From Paenibacillus ehimensis NBRC 15659 (lineage in GTDB: Bacteria; Bacillota; Bacilli; Paenibacillales; NBRC-103111), in NCBI RefSeq assembly GCF_004000785.1, contig NZ_BILX01000003.1:124001-188000 (forward strand): DNA of 64,000 nt, given 5' to 3'. The position numbers and the translations under genes were made by a program. Shown one piece after another: positions 34,560 through 43,672 of the stretch; within the stretch, counting starts at the first letter, position 1; the number at the start of each line of letters is the position of its first letter. The notes under the pieces were generated by a model, which had not been told where the DNA came from, ran no database searches, and saw only the letters and a program-made list of their open reading frames with translations.

Positions 34560-37500
34560 TTAAGCTTGCGGTACGGCCTTGGGAAGCATAGGCTCGATGA
34601 TTTTGGCAATGTCCTTAATCACCGGCAAATCGATAAAATCCATCAAGGTCAAGCTAATCTGGAACGCGCTCTCGATTTCGGTAACGAACCGAATGGTTAA
34701 CAAGGAATTCCCGCCCAGACGGAAGAAATTGTCATTCACGCCGATGCCCTGCATGTTCAGGATGTTTTCCGTAATTTCGATCAGCTTCCGCTCGATCTCC
34801 GTCACAGGCGCATCGCCCGCCGGTTGGGTTTGCACAGCGGCTTCCGGCGCGAGCAGCGCTTTGCGGTCCACTTTGCCGCTGGTGCTTAAAGGCAGCTTTT
34901 CCAATCTCATGTAGCGGGACGGAAGCATATAGGAAGGCAGCCATTGCCCAAGATGCCCCGCCAGCTCCTCTTCGGCCAGCTCGCCGTCCGTCACCACATA
35001 AGCGACGAGACATTCGAGACCGGCCGAATCTTCTTTCACCGCAACGGCGGCCCCCCTTACCGACGGATGCAGCAGCAGCGTCTTCTCGATTTCCTCCAGC
35101 TCGATCCGGAAGCCCCGCAGCTTCACCTGCTGGTCGATCCGCCCCCGGAAGACGATATTTCCATCCTCCTGCCAGCGGGCCAAATCCCCTGTCCGGTACA
35201 GCTTCTCGCCCGGGCAGAACGGATGGTCTACGAAGGCTTGCACCGTCAGCTCCGGCTGGTTCAAATAGCCTCTCGCCAGCCCTTTGCCGGCTAGACAGAG
35301 CTCGCCGTCCACCCCGACCGGCTGCAGGTTCATGTGCTCGTCGACAATGTACGCCCGCATGTTGCCGATCGGCTTCCCGATGGGCACCCGCTGCAGCTCT
35401 TCGCCGCCGTTGAATACAAACCCTGTGGCATAGATAGTCGCTTCCGTCGGACCGTACAGATTGACCAGCTTCGCCTGCAAGCCCAGGGCATAAAACTTCC
35501 CGACCGTATGCGCTCCTAGCGCCTCTCCTGCGGCAAACACATATTTCAAGCTTTGCAGCGCCGGAGCGGCTTCCTTGCTCTCGGCCACATCCATAAACGA
35601 TTGCAGCATGGACGGCGCGAAATTGATATGGGTCACTTGATGACGCCGGATGGTCTCGATCATTCTCGACGGTTCCTTCTCGGCTCCCGCCTCCAGAATG
35701 ACGAGCTTGCCGCCCGCAAAAAAGCAGCCGAACAATTCGCTCATGGACACGTCGAAGGTAAACGACGTTTTGAGCAGGTACGCGTCTTCTTGCTCCAAAG
35801 GAAACGATCTCTGCAAATGGGCCAGCGTATTGACGAGCGAGCCGTGCTCCACCATCACTCCCTTGGGCTTTCCAGTCGAGCCCGAGGTATACAGGATATA
35901 CGCCAGACCGCTCGGAACGCTCACACGGCCAAGGTTCGAACCATCCCCTGCCGCCGTTTCGTCGATCGCGAGCGTCGGAACAGGCAGGCCTTCCGCCGTT
36001 TCGCCCACGCCCGCCGGAACAAGCAGGACGCGGGCTCCGCTATCTTCCAGCATGAACCGCTTGCGCTCCTCCGGGAATCCGGGATCGATGGGAAGATAGG
36101 CTCCCCCAGCTTTGAGCACCGCGAGGATGCCGATCATCATGGCAAACGACCGCTCCGTCATCACCCCGACGACGCTTTCGGCGGCGACTCCGCGTTCCCG
36201 CAGCGTACGAGCCAGCCGGTTCGCCTGACCGTTCAGCTCCCCGTAGGTCATCGTCCGCTCTCCGAAGGCCAGGGCGACGCGTTCCGGCGTCTTCTCCGCC
36301 TGCGCTTCGAACAGCTCGTGAACGCAGACTTCGCGGGGGACATCCGCCTCGGTCCGGGTCCACTCGCTCAGCAGTCGCTTGCGCTCCTGCGGGTCCAGCA
36401 TATCCAGCTCCTTCACTTGCACCTCGGGATGCTCCACCAGCTTCCTCAGCAGGTTCACGTATAGCTCCATCAAGTGCCGGACGGTTTCCCGTCGGAACAG
36501 GTCCGTATTGTATTCCAGCCGCATTTCCATCGCGTCATCCTGCTGATGGATGTTTAACAGCAGGTCCACCTGGGTCGCATCCAGCACCGGCTCCTCCCAA
36601 GCCTCCTCCGCTCCGGCGAACGTCGCTTTTTCCTTGGCGGAGCTGACGAGATTGAACATGGCGCGAAACAACGGATTGCGCACGCTGCGCCGCTCCGGGT
36701 TGAGCTTCTGGATCAGCCGTTCGAACGGATAGTCCTGCATATAGTACGCTTCGTCGACTTTGTCGTGCACGCGCTTCAGCAGCTCCTCAAAGGTCGCTTC
36801 CCCATCCACCTCCATCCGGATCGCCACGGTATTGACGAAGAAGCCGACGGCCTGGGCCAGACTGGAGCTGTAATGCCTTCCCGAAAATACCGTCCCGACC
36901 ACGACATCGTGCTGGCGGGAGCACTTCTGCAATAGCACGTAATAAGCGCACAGCAACGCCGAGAAAGGAATTACCTTATGCCGCACGCAAAGCGACCGCA
37001 GCTTTTTCACCAGATCGGCCGGCAGCGCCCGGATTTCAAGCGCTCCGCGGAAGCTGAGCTGCGCCGGCTCCGAATAATCCGTCGGCAGATCGAGCACCGG
37101 CAGATCGCCTTGAAACTGTCCGAGCCAATAAGCCTCCTGCTCCTGCGTATGCGCCTCGTCGAAGGCCGCCCGCTGCCAGCGCACGTAATCCGCGTAATCG
37201 ACCGCGAGCGGCTTGAGCTCTTCTCCGCCGGTCACGCCCATGCGCGCGTTGTAGAATGCTTTCAAATCGCGCCAGAGGAGCTGGAACGTCGTCTCGTCGG
37301 AAATGATATGATGCAGCTTCAAAATGACGAGACATTCGCCTGCACCCGCGCCGCCCGTCGGCACGACGACCACTTGGAACAGCGGATCGCGGCTCACTTC
37401 AATGGGGTCCCTGCACACTTCAGCCAGCTTCCGCAGCGCCGCTTCATCCCGCAGTTCCGCCTCCTCCGACGAACCGTCGATCCGTTGGAAAATCGCTTCC

Positions 37501-37778
37501 AGCGTCTGATCAAACGTTTGAACCGGAACGCCGTTCTCATAGCTCACTCTCGTCCGCAGCGCCGTATGCCGGCCGATCAAGTCGCCTACCGCTTGACGCA
37601 AGGCCTCGGGATCGATGTCGCCCGTTACCCGCTTGCAGGAAATTTTGTTCCACAGCGTGCTGCCCGGCAGCAGCTCGGAGAGATACAGCACCCGCTCCTG
37701 CTGGAAGGAGAGCGGATAGGTCCGCTGCCCGCTTTGACGCGCGATCGCCGGGTACTTCCGTTTTGCCCGTTTCGTCAT
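34560..37778 (-). CDS. Nonribosomal peptide synthetase, C-A-PCP
   Basis: 1072 residues. Domains: condensation about 15-455 (HHIISDETT, Gly of HHxxxDG replaced); adenylation about 475-980 (YTSGSTGKPKG, YGPTE, YRTGD, SGKVDRKAL); carrier about 990-1060 (RLGGNSLLT). The pocket code I read, D-V-S-N-F-A-L-I-Y-K, matches no common code I know; N, A, L, Y and K are shared with a remembered alanine code (DLFNNALTYK), so the residue is uncertain. Its C domain is very similar to C1 of the next NRPS, as is the short MxKRxRKYPxIxRQ leader, suggesting duplication. It has no terminal thioesterase. ATG 37778 is chosen over 37787 because of ribosome-site spacing. Confidence 0.93.
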   Translation of the reverse strand: MTKRAKRKYPAIARQSGQRTYPLSFQQERVLYLSELLPGSTLWNKISCKRVTGDIDPEALRQAVGDLIGRHTALRTRVSYENGVPVQTFDQTLEAIFQRIDGSSEEAELRDEAALRKLAEVCRDPIEVSRDPLFQVVVVPTGGAGAGECLVILKLHHIISDETTFQLLWRDLKAFYNARMGVTGGEELKPLAVDYADYVRWQRAAFDEAHTQEQEAYWLGQFQGDLPVLDLPTDYSEPAQLSFRGALEIRALPADLVKKLRSLCVRHKVIPFSALLCAYYVLLQKCSRQHDVVVGTVFSGRHYSSSLAQAVGFFVNTVAIRMEVDGEATFEELLKRVHDKVDEAYYMQDYPFERLIQKLNPERRSVRNPLFRAMFNLVSSAKEKATFAGAEEAWEEPVLDATQVDLLLNIHQQDDAMEMRLEYNTDLFRRETVRHLMELYVNLLRKLVEHPEVQVKELDMLDPQERKRLLSEWTRTEADVPREVCVHELFEAQAEKTPERVALAFGERTMTYGELNGQANRLARTLRERGVAAESVVGVMTERSFAMMIGILAVLKAGGAYLPIDPGFPEERKRFMLEDSGARVLLVPAGVGETAEGLPVPTLAIDETAAGDGSNLGRVSVPSGLAYILYTSGSTGKPKGVMVEHGSLVNTLAHLQRSFPLEQEDAYLLKTSFTFDVSMSELFGCFFAGGKLVILEAGAEKEPSRMIETIRRHQVTHINFAPSMLQSFMDVAESKEAAPALQSLKYVFAAGEALGAHTVGKFYALGLQAKLVNLYGPTEATIYATGFVFNGGEELQRVPIGKPIGNMRAYIVDEHMNLQPVGVDGELCLAGKGLARGYLNQPELTVQAFVDHPFCPGEKLYRTGDLARWQEDGNIVFRGRIDQQVKLRGFRIELEEIEKTLLLHPSVRGAAVAVKEDSAGLECLVAYVVTDGELAEEELAGHLGQWLPSYMLPSRYMRLEKLPLSTSGKVDRKALLAPEAAVQTQPAGDAPVTEIERKLIEITENILNMQGIGVNDNFFRLGGNSLLTIRFVTEIESAFQISLTLMDFIDLPVIKDIAKIIEPMLPKAVPQA

Positions 37779-37805
37779 GAGATTCATCCTTTCGTCTAGG
37801 TTTCC

Positions 37806-38966
37806 TTAAGAGCTTCGGCTTCCTCGCTTGATGAGTTCGTCCGCAATGATCAACCGCTGAATTTCCGACGTTCCGTCTCCGATCTCCGTCAGCTTCGCAT
37901 CCCGGAAAAAGCGCTCGAGCGGCAGGTCTCTGGAATAGCCGTATCCGCCAAACAGCTGGATCGCATCCTTCGTTACCCGGGTCGCCGTCTCCGAGGCGAA
38001 CAGCTTGGCCTCCGACGCCTCCTTCGCGTATTTCTCCCCGCTGTCTTTCATCCGGGCCGCCTTTTGCAGCAGCAGATCGGCGGCATTGATATGCATCTCC
38101 ATATCGGCCAGCATATTTTTCACCGACTGAAAATGGTACAGATATTGATCGAACTGCTTTCTTTGCTTGACGTAACCGATACAGTGCCGCTTGGCTTCCT
38201 CCGCGATGCCGATAGCGATCGCCGCCATCCCCAGCCTGGCGCTAACCAGCGTCTGGTGCAGAATGTCCAGACCGAAATTTTTGCGCCCGATGAGGCTGGT
38301 CTTCGGAACCTTGACGCCGTCCAGGATCAGCTCGCCCGTATCCGAGCTCCGCATCCCGAGCTTCCGCTCTTTTTTGCCGGAGGTGGACAGGCCCTTCATC
38401 CCTTTTTCCAGCAAAAATACGCTGATGCCCAGCAGCTTCTTCTCCGGCGCCGTCTTGGCGGGCACGATGTAATAATCCGCATAATTGCCGTTCGTCACAA
38501 AAATTTTCGCGCCGTCGAGCACATAATGATCGTCCGCTTCGACCGCCTTCGTCTGCATCGACGACATATCCGAGCCGCTGCCGGGCTCCGTGAGCGCAAA
38601 GGCGCCGATTTTGTCCCCGGAGAGCATGGGCTGCAAATAGCTCGTTTTCTGCTCCTCCGTGCCGAAGGCGTTGACCGGGTTGCAGGTTAAGCTGGTGTGC
38701 GCGACGACGGTCATAGCGGTGGAGGCACAGGCCTTGGCCAGCTCCTTCACGAAGCCGGTATACGTTGCATAGTCCAGCTCCAAGCCTCCGTATTCCTTCG
38801 GATACGGAATGCCCAGCAGGCCGAGGCGCCCCATCTCCCGAATATTGTCCAGCGGAAATTGCTCGCGCTCATCCGTTTCGCCGGCGATGGGCCGGACCTT
38901 CCGCTTAATGAACGTTTCGGCCGTCTCAAAAACCGCCTTCCGCACTTCCCCGTATTCCAGTTCCAT
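37806..38966 (-). CDS. Acyl-CoA dehydrogenase
   Basis: 386 residues from ATG 38966 (MELEYGEVRK). FAD enzyme of the butyryl/short-chain acyl-CoA dehydrogenase type: FALTEPGSGSD in the FAD-binding middle domain, KIFVTNGNYAD, and a C-terminal domain with IQLFGGYGYSRDLPLERFFRDAK and the catalytic Glu region TEIGDGTSEIQR. It could reduce a 2-enoyl thioester with electrons from the ETF encoded at the operon start, or work the other way on a carrier-bound residue, as prolyl-PCP dehydrogenases do. Only 4 bases separate it from the asparagine synthase stop. Confidence 0.92.
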   Translation of the reverse strand: MELEYGEVRKAVFETAETFIKRKVRPIAGETDEREQFPLDNIREMGRLGLLGIPYPKEYGGLELDYATYTGFVKELAKACASTAMTVVAHTSLTCNPVNAFGTEEQKTSYLQPMLSGDKIGAFALTEPGSGSDMSSMQTKAVEADDHYVLDGAKIFVTNGNYADYYIVPAKTAPEKKLLGISVFLLEKGMKGLSTSGKKERKLGMRSSDTGELILDGVKVPKTSLIGRKNFGLDILHQTLVSARLGMAAIAIGIAEEAKRHCIGYVKQRKQFDQYLYHFQSVKNMLADMEMHINAADLLLQKAARMKDSGEKYAKEASEAKLFASETATRVTKDAIQLFGGYGYSRDLPLERFFRDAKLTEIGDGTSEIQRLIIADELIKRGSRSS

Positions 38967-38970
38967 ATCC

Positions 38971-40746
38971 TCACACTCCAAACGTTTTGTGCCAGCATTC
39001 AAGCGTGATCAAGGCGTGCGACGTTCTGAAAATCGCCAGATTGTCCATATGCTTATACCCGTTCTTTTTGTTGAAAAAATCGTTCGCCGCCCGTTTGTCG
39101 AAGTAAGCGGAAATTTTGGAATTGCCCGATTGGATCAGCTCGTTGGCGATGTTTTTCTGGACGACGACCGATTTCGGATCGACCGGGAACGGAAACGGCC
39201 GTTTCTTCCGCTCGACGATTTCCCTCGGCAGCAGCTCTCTGGCGATTTCTTTCAGGATGATTTTCTCCTTGCCGTCCTTAAGCTTGTAGGCCGAAGGAAT
39301 ATTCGCCACATAGTCGACGATGCGGTAGTCGAGAAAAGGAACTCTCGCCTCGATGCCCCAAGCCATGCTCGTTTTGTCCTGCCTCTCCAGCATTTCCAGC
39401 AAATAGAGCTTGATGAACAAGTACAGCACTTTGTTCAGCTCGTCGTCGGTCTCGAACCGGGAGGTCATGTCGCGCAAGGCCGTGGACACGTTTTCCTGGA
39501 ACCGGGTTTGTCTGGCTACGTCGGGATTCAACAGGCCGGACACCTCTTGGAGATACGGCGCCCAAGGGAATTCCGACAGCTCGCTTGCCGGTTTGTGATT
39601 CAAGAAAAAGAAATAGCCGCCGAACAGCTCATCCGACCCTTCGCCCGACAGGACGACCGTGACGTCGCTTTTTAATCTTTGATAAAGCAGGTACACGGAA
39701 GGGGTCGTCAGGTCGACCGGCTTCTCCACGTGCCAGGTCGTCTTTTCCAGCATGTCGTGGTAGTCCTCCGGCCGGAAAATAAATTCCTTATGGTCGGTTT
39801 GCAAAGCGTCCGCCATCAGCCGGGCGTAGATCGTATCCGAGTTGGCCCCCGCCACCTCGCTGTTCTTGCCGTATTCCATCGAAAATGTTTTCAGCCGGTG
39901 GGACGCATGCCCCGCAGCGAGGGCGGTAATTAAACTGGAGTCCAGCCCTCCGCTGAGCAGGGAGCCGAACGGAACGTCGCTCATCAGCCGCATGCGCACC
40001 GACTCTTGAAGGAGCGCGAGCGTGTGCTCTTTGAAATCGCCGAACGTCCGGGGCTCTTCCGGTGTCTGGTGCAAAACAATATCCCAATACGGAATAAGCC
40101 GCTTCGTCTTGTTGCGGAACAGCAGCGTATGGCCCGGCGGAACGGATTGAATGTGCTTGAACATCGTGTGTCCGTTCAAAAGCGCAGTGCAGAATAAATA
40201 TTCGGGGATGGCCGCCGGTTCCGCCTCCGCCCGGATATCCGGATGCTGCAGGATCGCTTTCACCTCCGACGCGAACAGCAGCGTTTTATCGGACAAGCTG
40301 TAGTAGAGCGGCTTGACCCCCAGCCGGTCGCGGGCCAGAAAAAGCGTTTCTGTCTTCTCGTCCCAGATCGCAAAAGCAAACATGCCGTTGAACCTGCGCA
40401 CGCAGTCTGGTCCGTACTCCTCATAGCTGTGCACGATAACCTCGGTGTCGCAATCCGTCGCGAAGCGGTGGCCTTTGTTTTCCAGATCGCGCTTCAGCTC
40501 GCGGAAATTGTAAATCTCGCCGTTGTAGGTGACCCAGACGGTATGGTCCTCGTTCGTCATCGGCTGCTTGCCGTTTTGAAGATCGATGACCGACAGCCGC
40601 CGGTGCCCAAGCCCGATAAACGTATCGACGAACACGCCCTGGCCGTCCGGACCGCGATGCGCCAGCGCCTCGTTCATCCGGTTCAGCACCGCTTCCGAGA
40701 CGGGCGATTCCTTCCCATAGTGGTACGCTCCGCAAATGCCGCACAT
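38971..40746 (-). CDS. asnB: Asparagine synthase, glutamine-hydrolysing
   Basis: 591 residues. The N-terminal glutaminase domain begins MCGICG with the catalytic Cys2 (after removal of Met) and carries RLSVIDL, YNGEIYN and CDTEVI. The C-terminal synthetase domain has the PP-loop SGGLDSSL and the SGEGSDELFGGY motif. It activates a carboxylate with ATP and transfers ammonia from glutamine; Asp is the usual substrate. Inside an NRPS operon it more likely amidates a pathway acid, or feeds ammonia to the next PP-loop enzyme; this is inference. Confidence 0.92.
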   Translation of the reverse strand: MCGICGAYHYGKESPVSEAVLNRMNEALAHRGPDGQGVFVDTFIGLGHRRLSVIDLQNGKQPMTNEDHTVWVTYNGEIYNFRELKRDLENKGHRFATDCDTEVIVHSYEEYGPDCVRRFNGMFAFAIWDEKTETLFLARDRLGVKPLYYSLSDKTLLFASEVKAILQHPDIRAEAEPAAIPEYLFCTALLNGHTMFKHIQSVPPGHTLLFRNKTKRLIPYWDIVLHQTPEEPRTFGDFKEHTLALLQESVRMRLMSDVPFGSLLSGGLDSSLITALAAGHASHRLKTFSMEYGKNSEVAGANSDTIYARLMADALQTDHKEFIFRPEDYHDMLEKTTWHVEKPVDLTTPSVYLLYQRLKSDVTVVLSGEGSDELFGGYFFFLNHKPASELSEFPWAPYLQEVSGLLNPDVARQTRFQENVSTALRDMTSRFETDDELNKVLYLFIKLYLLEMLERQDKTSMAWGIEARVPFLDYRIVDYVANIPSAYKLKDGKEKIILKEIARELLPREIVERKKRPFPFPVDPKSVVVQKNIANELIQSGNSKISAYFDKRAANDFFNKKNGYKHMDNLAIFRTSHALITLECWHKTFGV

Positions 40747-40786
40747 TGGGGTTCCCTCCTTTCGGTTCCGTGTGGCGGATCAGAAA

Positions 40787-42613
40787 TCAGAAGTAATACC
40801 AGATCGTCTTGTAATCGTCCGGATTTTCCCCCAAGGCTTCCAATCGGCGCAAGAAATCGTAAATCGGCGTATCCTTGTACACGTACGTATTGACCGGGGC
40901 CATATATTTTTCCCAAGGGTAAAATTCGTAAATCCGGCTCCCGTCGTTCAAAATCATAATGATCTCATGGTCCTGCCAAGCGTTCAGCTCGTTCTTCCCG
41001 AGCGTAGGCACGTTAAACACCGGTTTGTCGGTCCGCACCAGCCCCGGCATTAACCGCGCCTCCTCCTTCTGCTCCTGAAGCAGCCGGGCCACGGGCACCT
41101 TGAAGTCCGCCGTTTCCTCTTTCCCCTTCAGATTGAACAAATAGTAGGGCGATATGCCGATCCCCTTCAGCGATTCCCGCAAAAAGCAGGTCTCAAACTT
41201 CCGGCAATTTTGCATGGTGAACACCTGCTGGTTATACACGTCGATGCCGAGCGACTTGATTTTCCGCATCGCTTCCGCCATTTCTTGCGAAATTTCATAC
41301 GGATGCTGCACATGGGTGACTAGCGTAATCGTCTGCTCGGGAGGCCGGTGGTACGTCCGCAGAATCGCCAGCAGCTCCTCGTCGAAGCGCATGGGCGCCG
41401 TGACGAGCGTCCGCGTGCCGATGCGGATGCGTTTGATGTGCTTCATTTCCGTGAAGGTCTGCAAAATCGATGCGATTTTGTCGTTGCTGACGGCCAGCGG
41501 GTCCCCGCCTGTAATCAGCACCTCGCTAATGCCCGGGTTCGCCCGGAACCATTCGTACGCTTCCGCCAAATTATGAATCGCCGGATCGGCTTTGCCGCAG
41601 GAATCCTCCGCCAGCTCCCAGTTTCTTTGGCAGTAGATGCAGATTTGCGGACACCATAGGTAAGGCTTGACGATCGCAATCTGCGAATATCTTCTCGTCA
41701 CAAAATCGGTAGGCGAGGTATCCATCTCGTGCATGAAATCCAGCTCTTCCTTCGGCAGCAGCCTGGCTTCCAGCATTTTGTCCAGATAGATCCGGTTCGG
41801 AATGACCTGTGCCCGCAAACTCCGGTCGTGCCGATGGCGATCCGCCTTGGAATCGGGTTCCATCAAAGACAGGTAAAACGGTGTGATCTCGCAAGGAATT
41901 CCTTGCGCCATCGCCGCATCGATGCACGCCTTCTCTTCGGCGGACAGCTCGATGATTTCGCCGATCTTGCCGGCATCGCGGAAGCGGTGCTTGAACTGCC
42001 AGCGGTAATCTGCCCAGTCCTGCTCCGTCGCTCCCAACGCCTGCAAAATCCGCTGCCGATGCTCCTGCCTGCGCCGGATGACCTCATCGTCCAGCCCGGT
42101 TTTATAACCGTTCTTGCGGATGAATCCTGCATACTGGTCCGCTTTCATGTTAAGCAGCTCCGATCGGACGACGGCCGCCTCGCGCCCTTCCAGATGCATG
42201 AAGGCGGGAACCTCGCGCTTGCAAATGCCCGATTTCGAATAAATGCCCGAAAGACCGATCACCCCCTTGAACAAATGCTTCATTTCCACAAGAAACGCGT
42301 CCGTCACCTCGGGCCACTCCTGCCGCCGCCAATGCTCGGCCGCCAGCTTCCATAGGGTATCCAAGCAGCTGTGCTTCGTTTTGTGCTCGTTGCTTTCCGA
42401 AATAATGCTTTTGAATACCGTGATGCAGTCCCGGGTGTTTTTCTTTTCCAGCGGATGCAGCGGGCAGTCCGCTCGCCGCACCTTGTCCTCGCACTGATTC
42501 AAGTAGCCGAACATCCGGCTGCGGGCGTCGGATAACGTCTCGCTGGCGACGAGCAATCGCAAAATATCCGGATTGGCGTCCAGCAGCTCGGAAATTTTCT
42601 CATGAGTAGCCAT
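40787..42613 (-). CDS. KamA-family radical SAM, PLP-type amino acid 2,3-aminomutase
   Basis: 608 residues from ATG 42613 (MATHEKISE) after GGAGG. The radical SAM motif is CPQICIYC, the SAM motif is ITGGDPLAV, and the lysine in TLGKNEL is the likely PLP Schiff-base residue. It is much longer than lysine 2,3-aminomutase (about 416), with an extra N-terminal region of about 200 residues. Aligning by eye, the position of the lysine-binding Asp293 of that enzyme (YYIYQCDLS) is Lys here (YYLFNLKGK), so Lys is an unlikely substrate; glutamate 2,3-aminomutases are reported to carry Lys there. It probably makes a beta-amino acid for the NRPS. Confidence 0.82.
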   Translation of the reverse strand: MATHEKISELLDANPDILRLLVASETLSDARSRMFGYLNQCEDKVRRADCPLHPLEKKNTRDCITVFKSIISESNEHKTKHSCLDTLWKLAAEHWRRQEWPEVTDAFLVEMKHLFKGVIGLSGIYSKSGICKREVPAFMHLEGREAAVVRSELLNMKADQYAGFIRKNGYKTGLDDEVIRRRQEHRQRILQALGATEQDWADYRWQFKHRFRDAGKIGEIIELSAEEKACIDAAMAQGIPCEITPFYLSLMEPDSKADRHRHDRSLRAQVIPNRIYLDKMLEARLLPKEELDFMHEMDTSPTDFVTRRYSQIAIVKPYLWCPQICIYCQRNWELAEDSCGKADPAIHNLAEAYEWFRANPGISEVLITGGDPLAVSNDKIASILQTFTEMKHIKRIRIGTRTLVTAPMRFDEELLAILRTYHRPPEQTITLVTHVQHPYEISQEMAEAMRKIKSLGIDVYNQQVFTMQNCRKFETCFLRESLKGIGISPYYLFNLKGKEETADFKVPVARLLQEQKEEARLMPGLVRTDKPVFNVPTLGKNELNAWQDHEIIMILNDGSRIYEFYPWEKYMAPVNTYVYKDTPIYDFLRRLEALGENPDDYKTIWYYF

Positions 42614-42649
42614 ATGCAGCCTCCGCCCCATAACGTGAATTGGCCACGC

Positions 42650-43651
42650 TTAGCTCAGCAATTGCTCCTCCACCTGCTCGGCGAGCCGCAGCGCTTTTTC
42701 CTCCGGGTCCTCGACGCGCTTCAGCGCCTCTTCCCGGGTAATGATGCCCTGCCGCACCAGCAAGCTCATTTCAAAATCGTACGGATGAAAACGATGGTAC
42801 TGCTTGTGCTTCACGATCCCCAGCGAATTCAACCGGCAATTCGTCGAATTCGGATCGACGTCCTCCGGCTTGGTCCATCCAAGCTCCCGGATCGTACGGT
42901 AAATTTCGTCCTCCCGGTACCCGATGATCGGGAAGGCGTTGATCGTATAAGGAAACGGGTTCGTTTTGTACTCGTCCTTATCCAGCATGAGATACGTATA
43001 TACCTCGTCCCCCACGCGCTCCGCAAGCGGCTTGAACAAATTTTTGCGCAGCTCGTACGGAATTTTGTTGTCCTGAAACAGGATTTCGTTCTCGGATTGG
43101 ATCAGCTGCCCCGGGCTGTTGCCCAGCATGACCATCGGAATTCCTTTTTCGATGGCGACCCGCAAACACATGTTCGTGACGATGCGGATGCACGAGATGC
43201 AGATGCCGCTTCCATATTGCGTCAGATGAGTGGGGTAAACTTCGGGCGCAGAGCTTTGCAGAAAAATGTGCTTCATCAGGTCGTACCGGGGCCGGACAAT
43301 CGTATGATCCACATTCAAGCGGTTCAGCACCTTGCGCATGTTCACAAACGAATATTCCGACATGAAGCCGTTGTCGAGCGTCACAGCCAGCATGCGAAGC
43401 CCGTACTTTTCCTTTAATGTATGAATCAGGAACGTGCTGTCCTTGCCCCCGCTGTAGGCGACCAGCGCATCGTACTTCCGGTTCTGCGCTTTGCATTCGC
43501 GGATGATTTCATCCAGCTTCGCCTGAAGCTTGGGGAGCGACGGAACGAGATGTTTCCCGTTCTCCTTGCGGCAGAAGGAGCAGACACCTTCGGAATCGAA
43601 CGCGATTCCGGGGTAGGTTTCGGGCATCACGCATAAGGTGCACCGTTTCAC
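42650..43651 (-). CDS. PP-loop ATP pyrophosphatase, PseA/WbpG (N-acetyl sugar amidotransferase)-like
   Basis: 333 residues from GTG 43651 after AAAGGGG. The N-terminal zinc-ribbon pattern CTLCVMPETYPGI with CSFC is the hallmark of N-acetyl sugar amidotransferases. YSGGKDSTFL is the PP-loop that adenylates an amide or carboxyl oxygen. GICISCIRI holds another cysteine pair. PseA turns an acetamido group into an acetamidino group, and related AANH proteins make thioamides. In a peptide operon beside asnB it may install an amidine, amide or thioamide. No sugar-pathway genes are nearby. Confidence 0.82.
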   Translation of the reverse strand: MKRCTLCVMPETYPGIAFDSEGVCSFCRKENGKHLVPSLPKLQAKLDEIIRECKAQNRKYDALVAYSGGKDSTFLIHTLKEKYGLRMLAVTLDNGFMSEYSFVNMRKVLNRLNVDHTIVRPRYDLMKHIFLQSSAPEVYPTHLTQYGSGICISCIRIVTNMCLRVAIEKGIPMVMLGNSPGQLIQSENEILFQDNKIPYELRKNLFKPLAERVGDEVYTYLMLDKDEYKTNPFPYTINAFPIIGYREDEIYRTIRELGWTKPEDVDPNSTNCRLNSLGIVKHKQYHRFHPYDFEMSLLVRQGIITREEALKRVEDPEEKALRLAEQVEEQLLS

Positions 43652-43672
43652 GGTTGGGTTCCCCTTTCTGAA

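Noticed and set aside
37779-37787. Upstream ATG as start of the C-A-PCP synthetase
   Set aside because: It directly abuts the AAAGG ribosome site; the next ATG has proper spacing and matches the start of the second synthetase.
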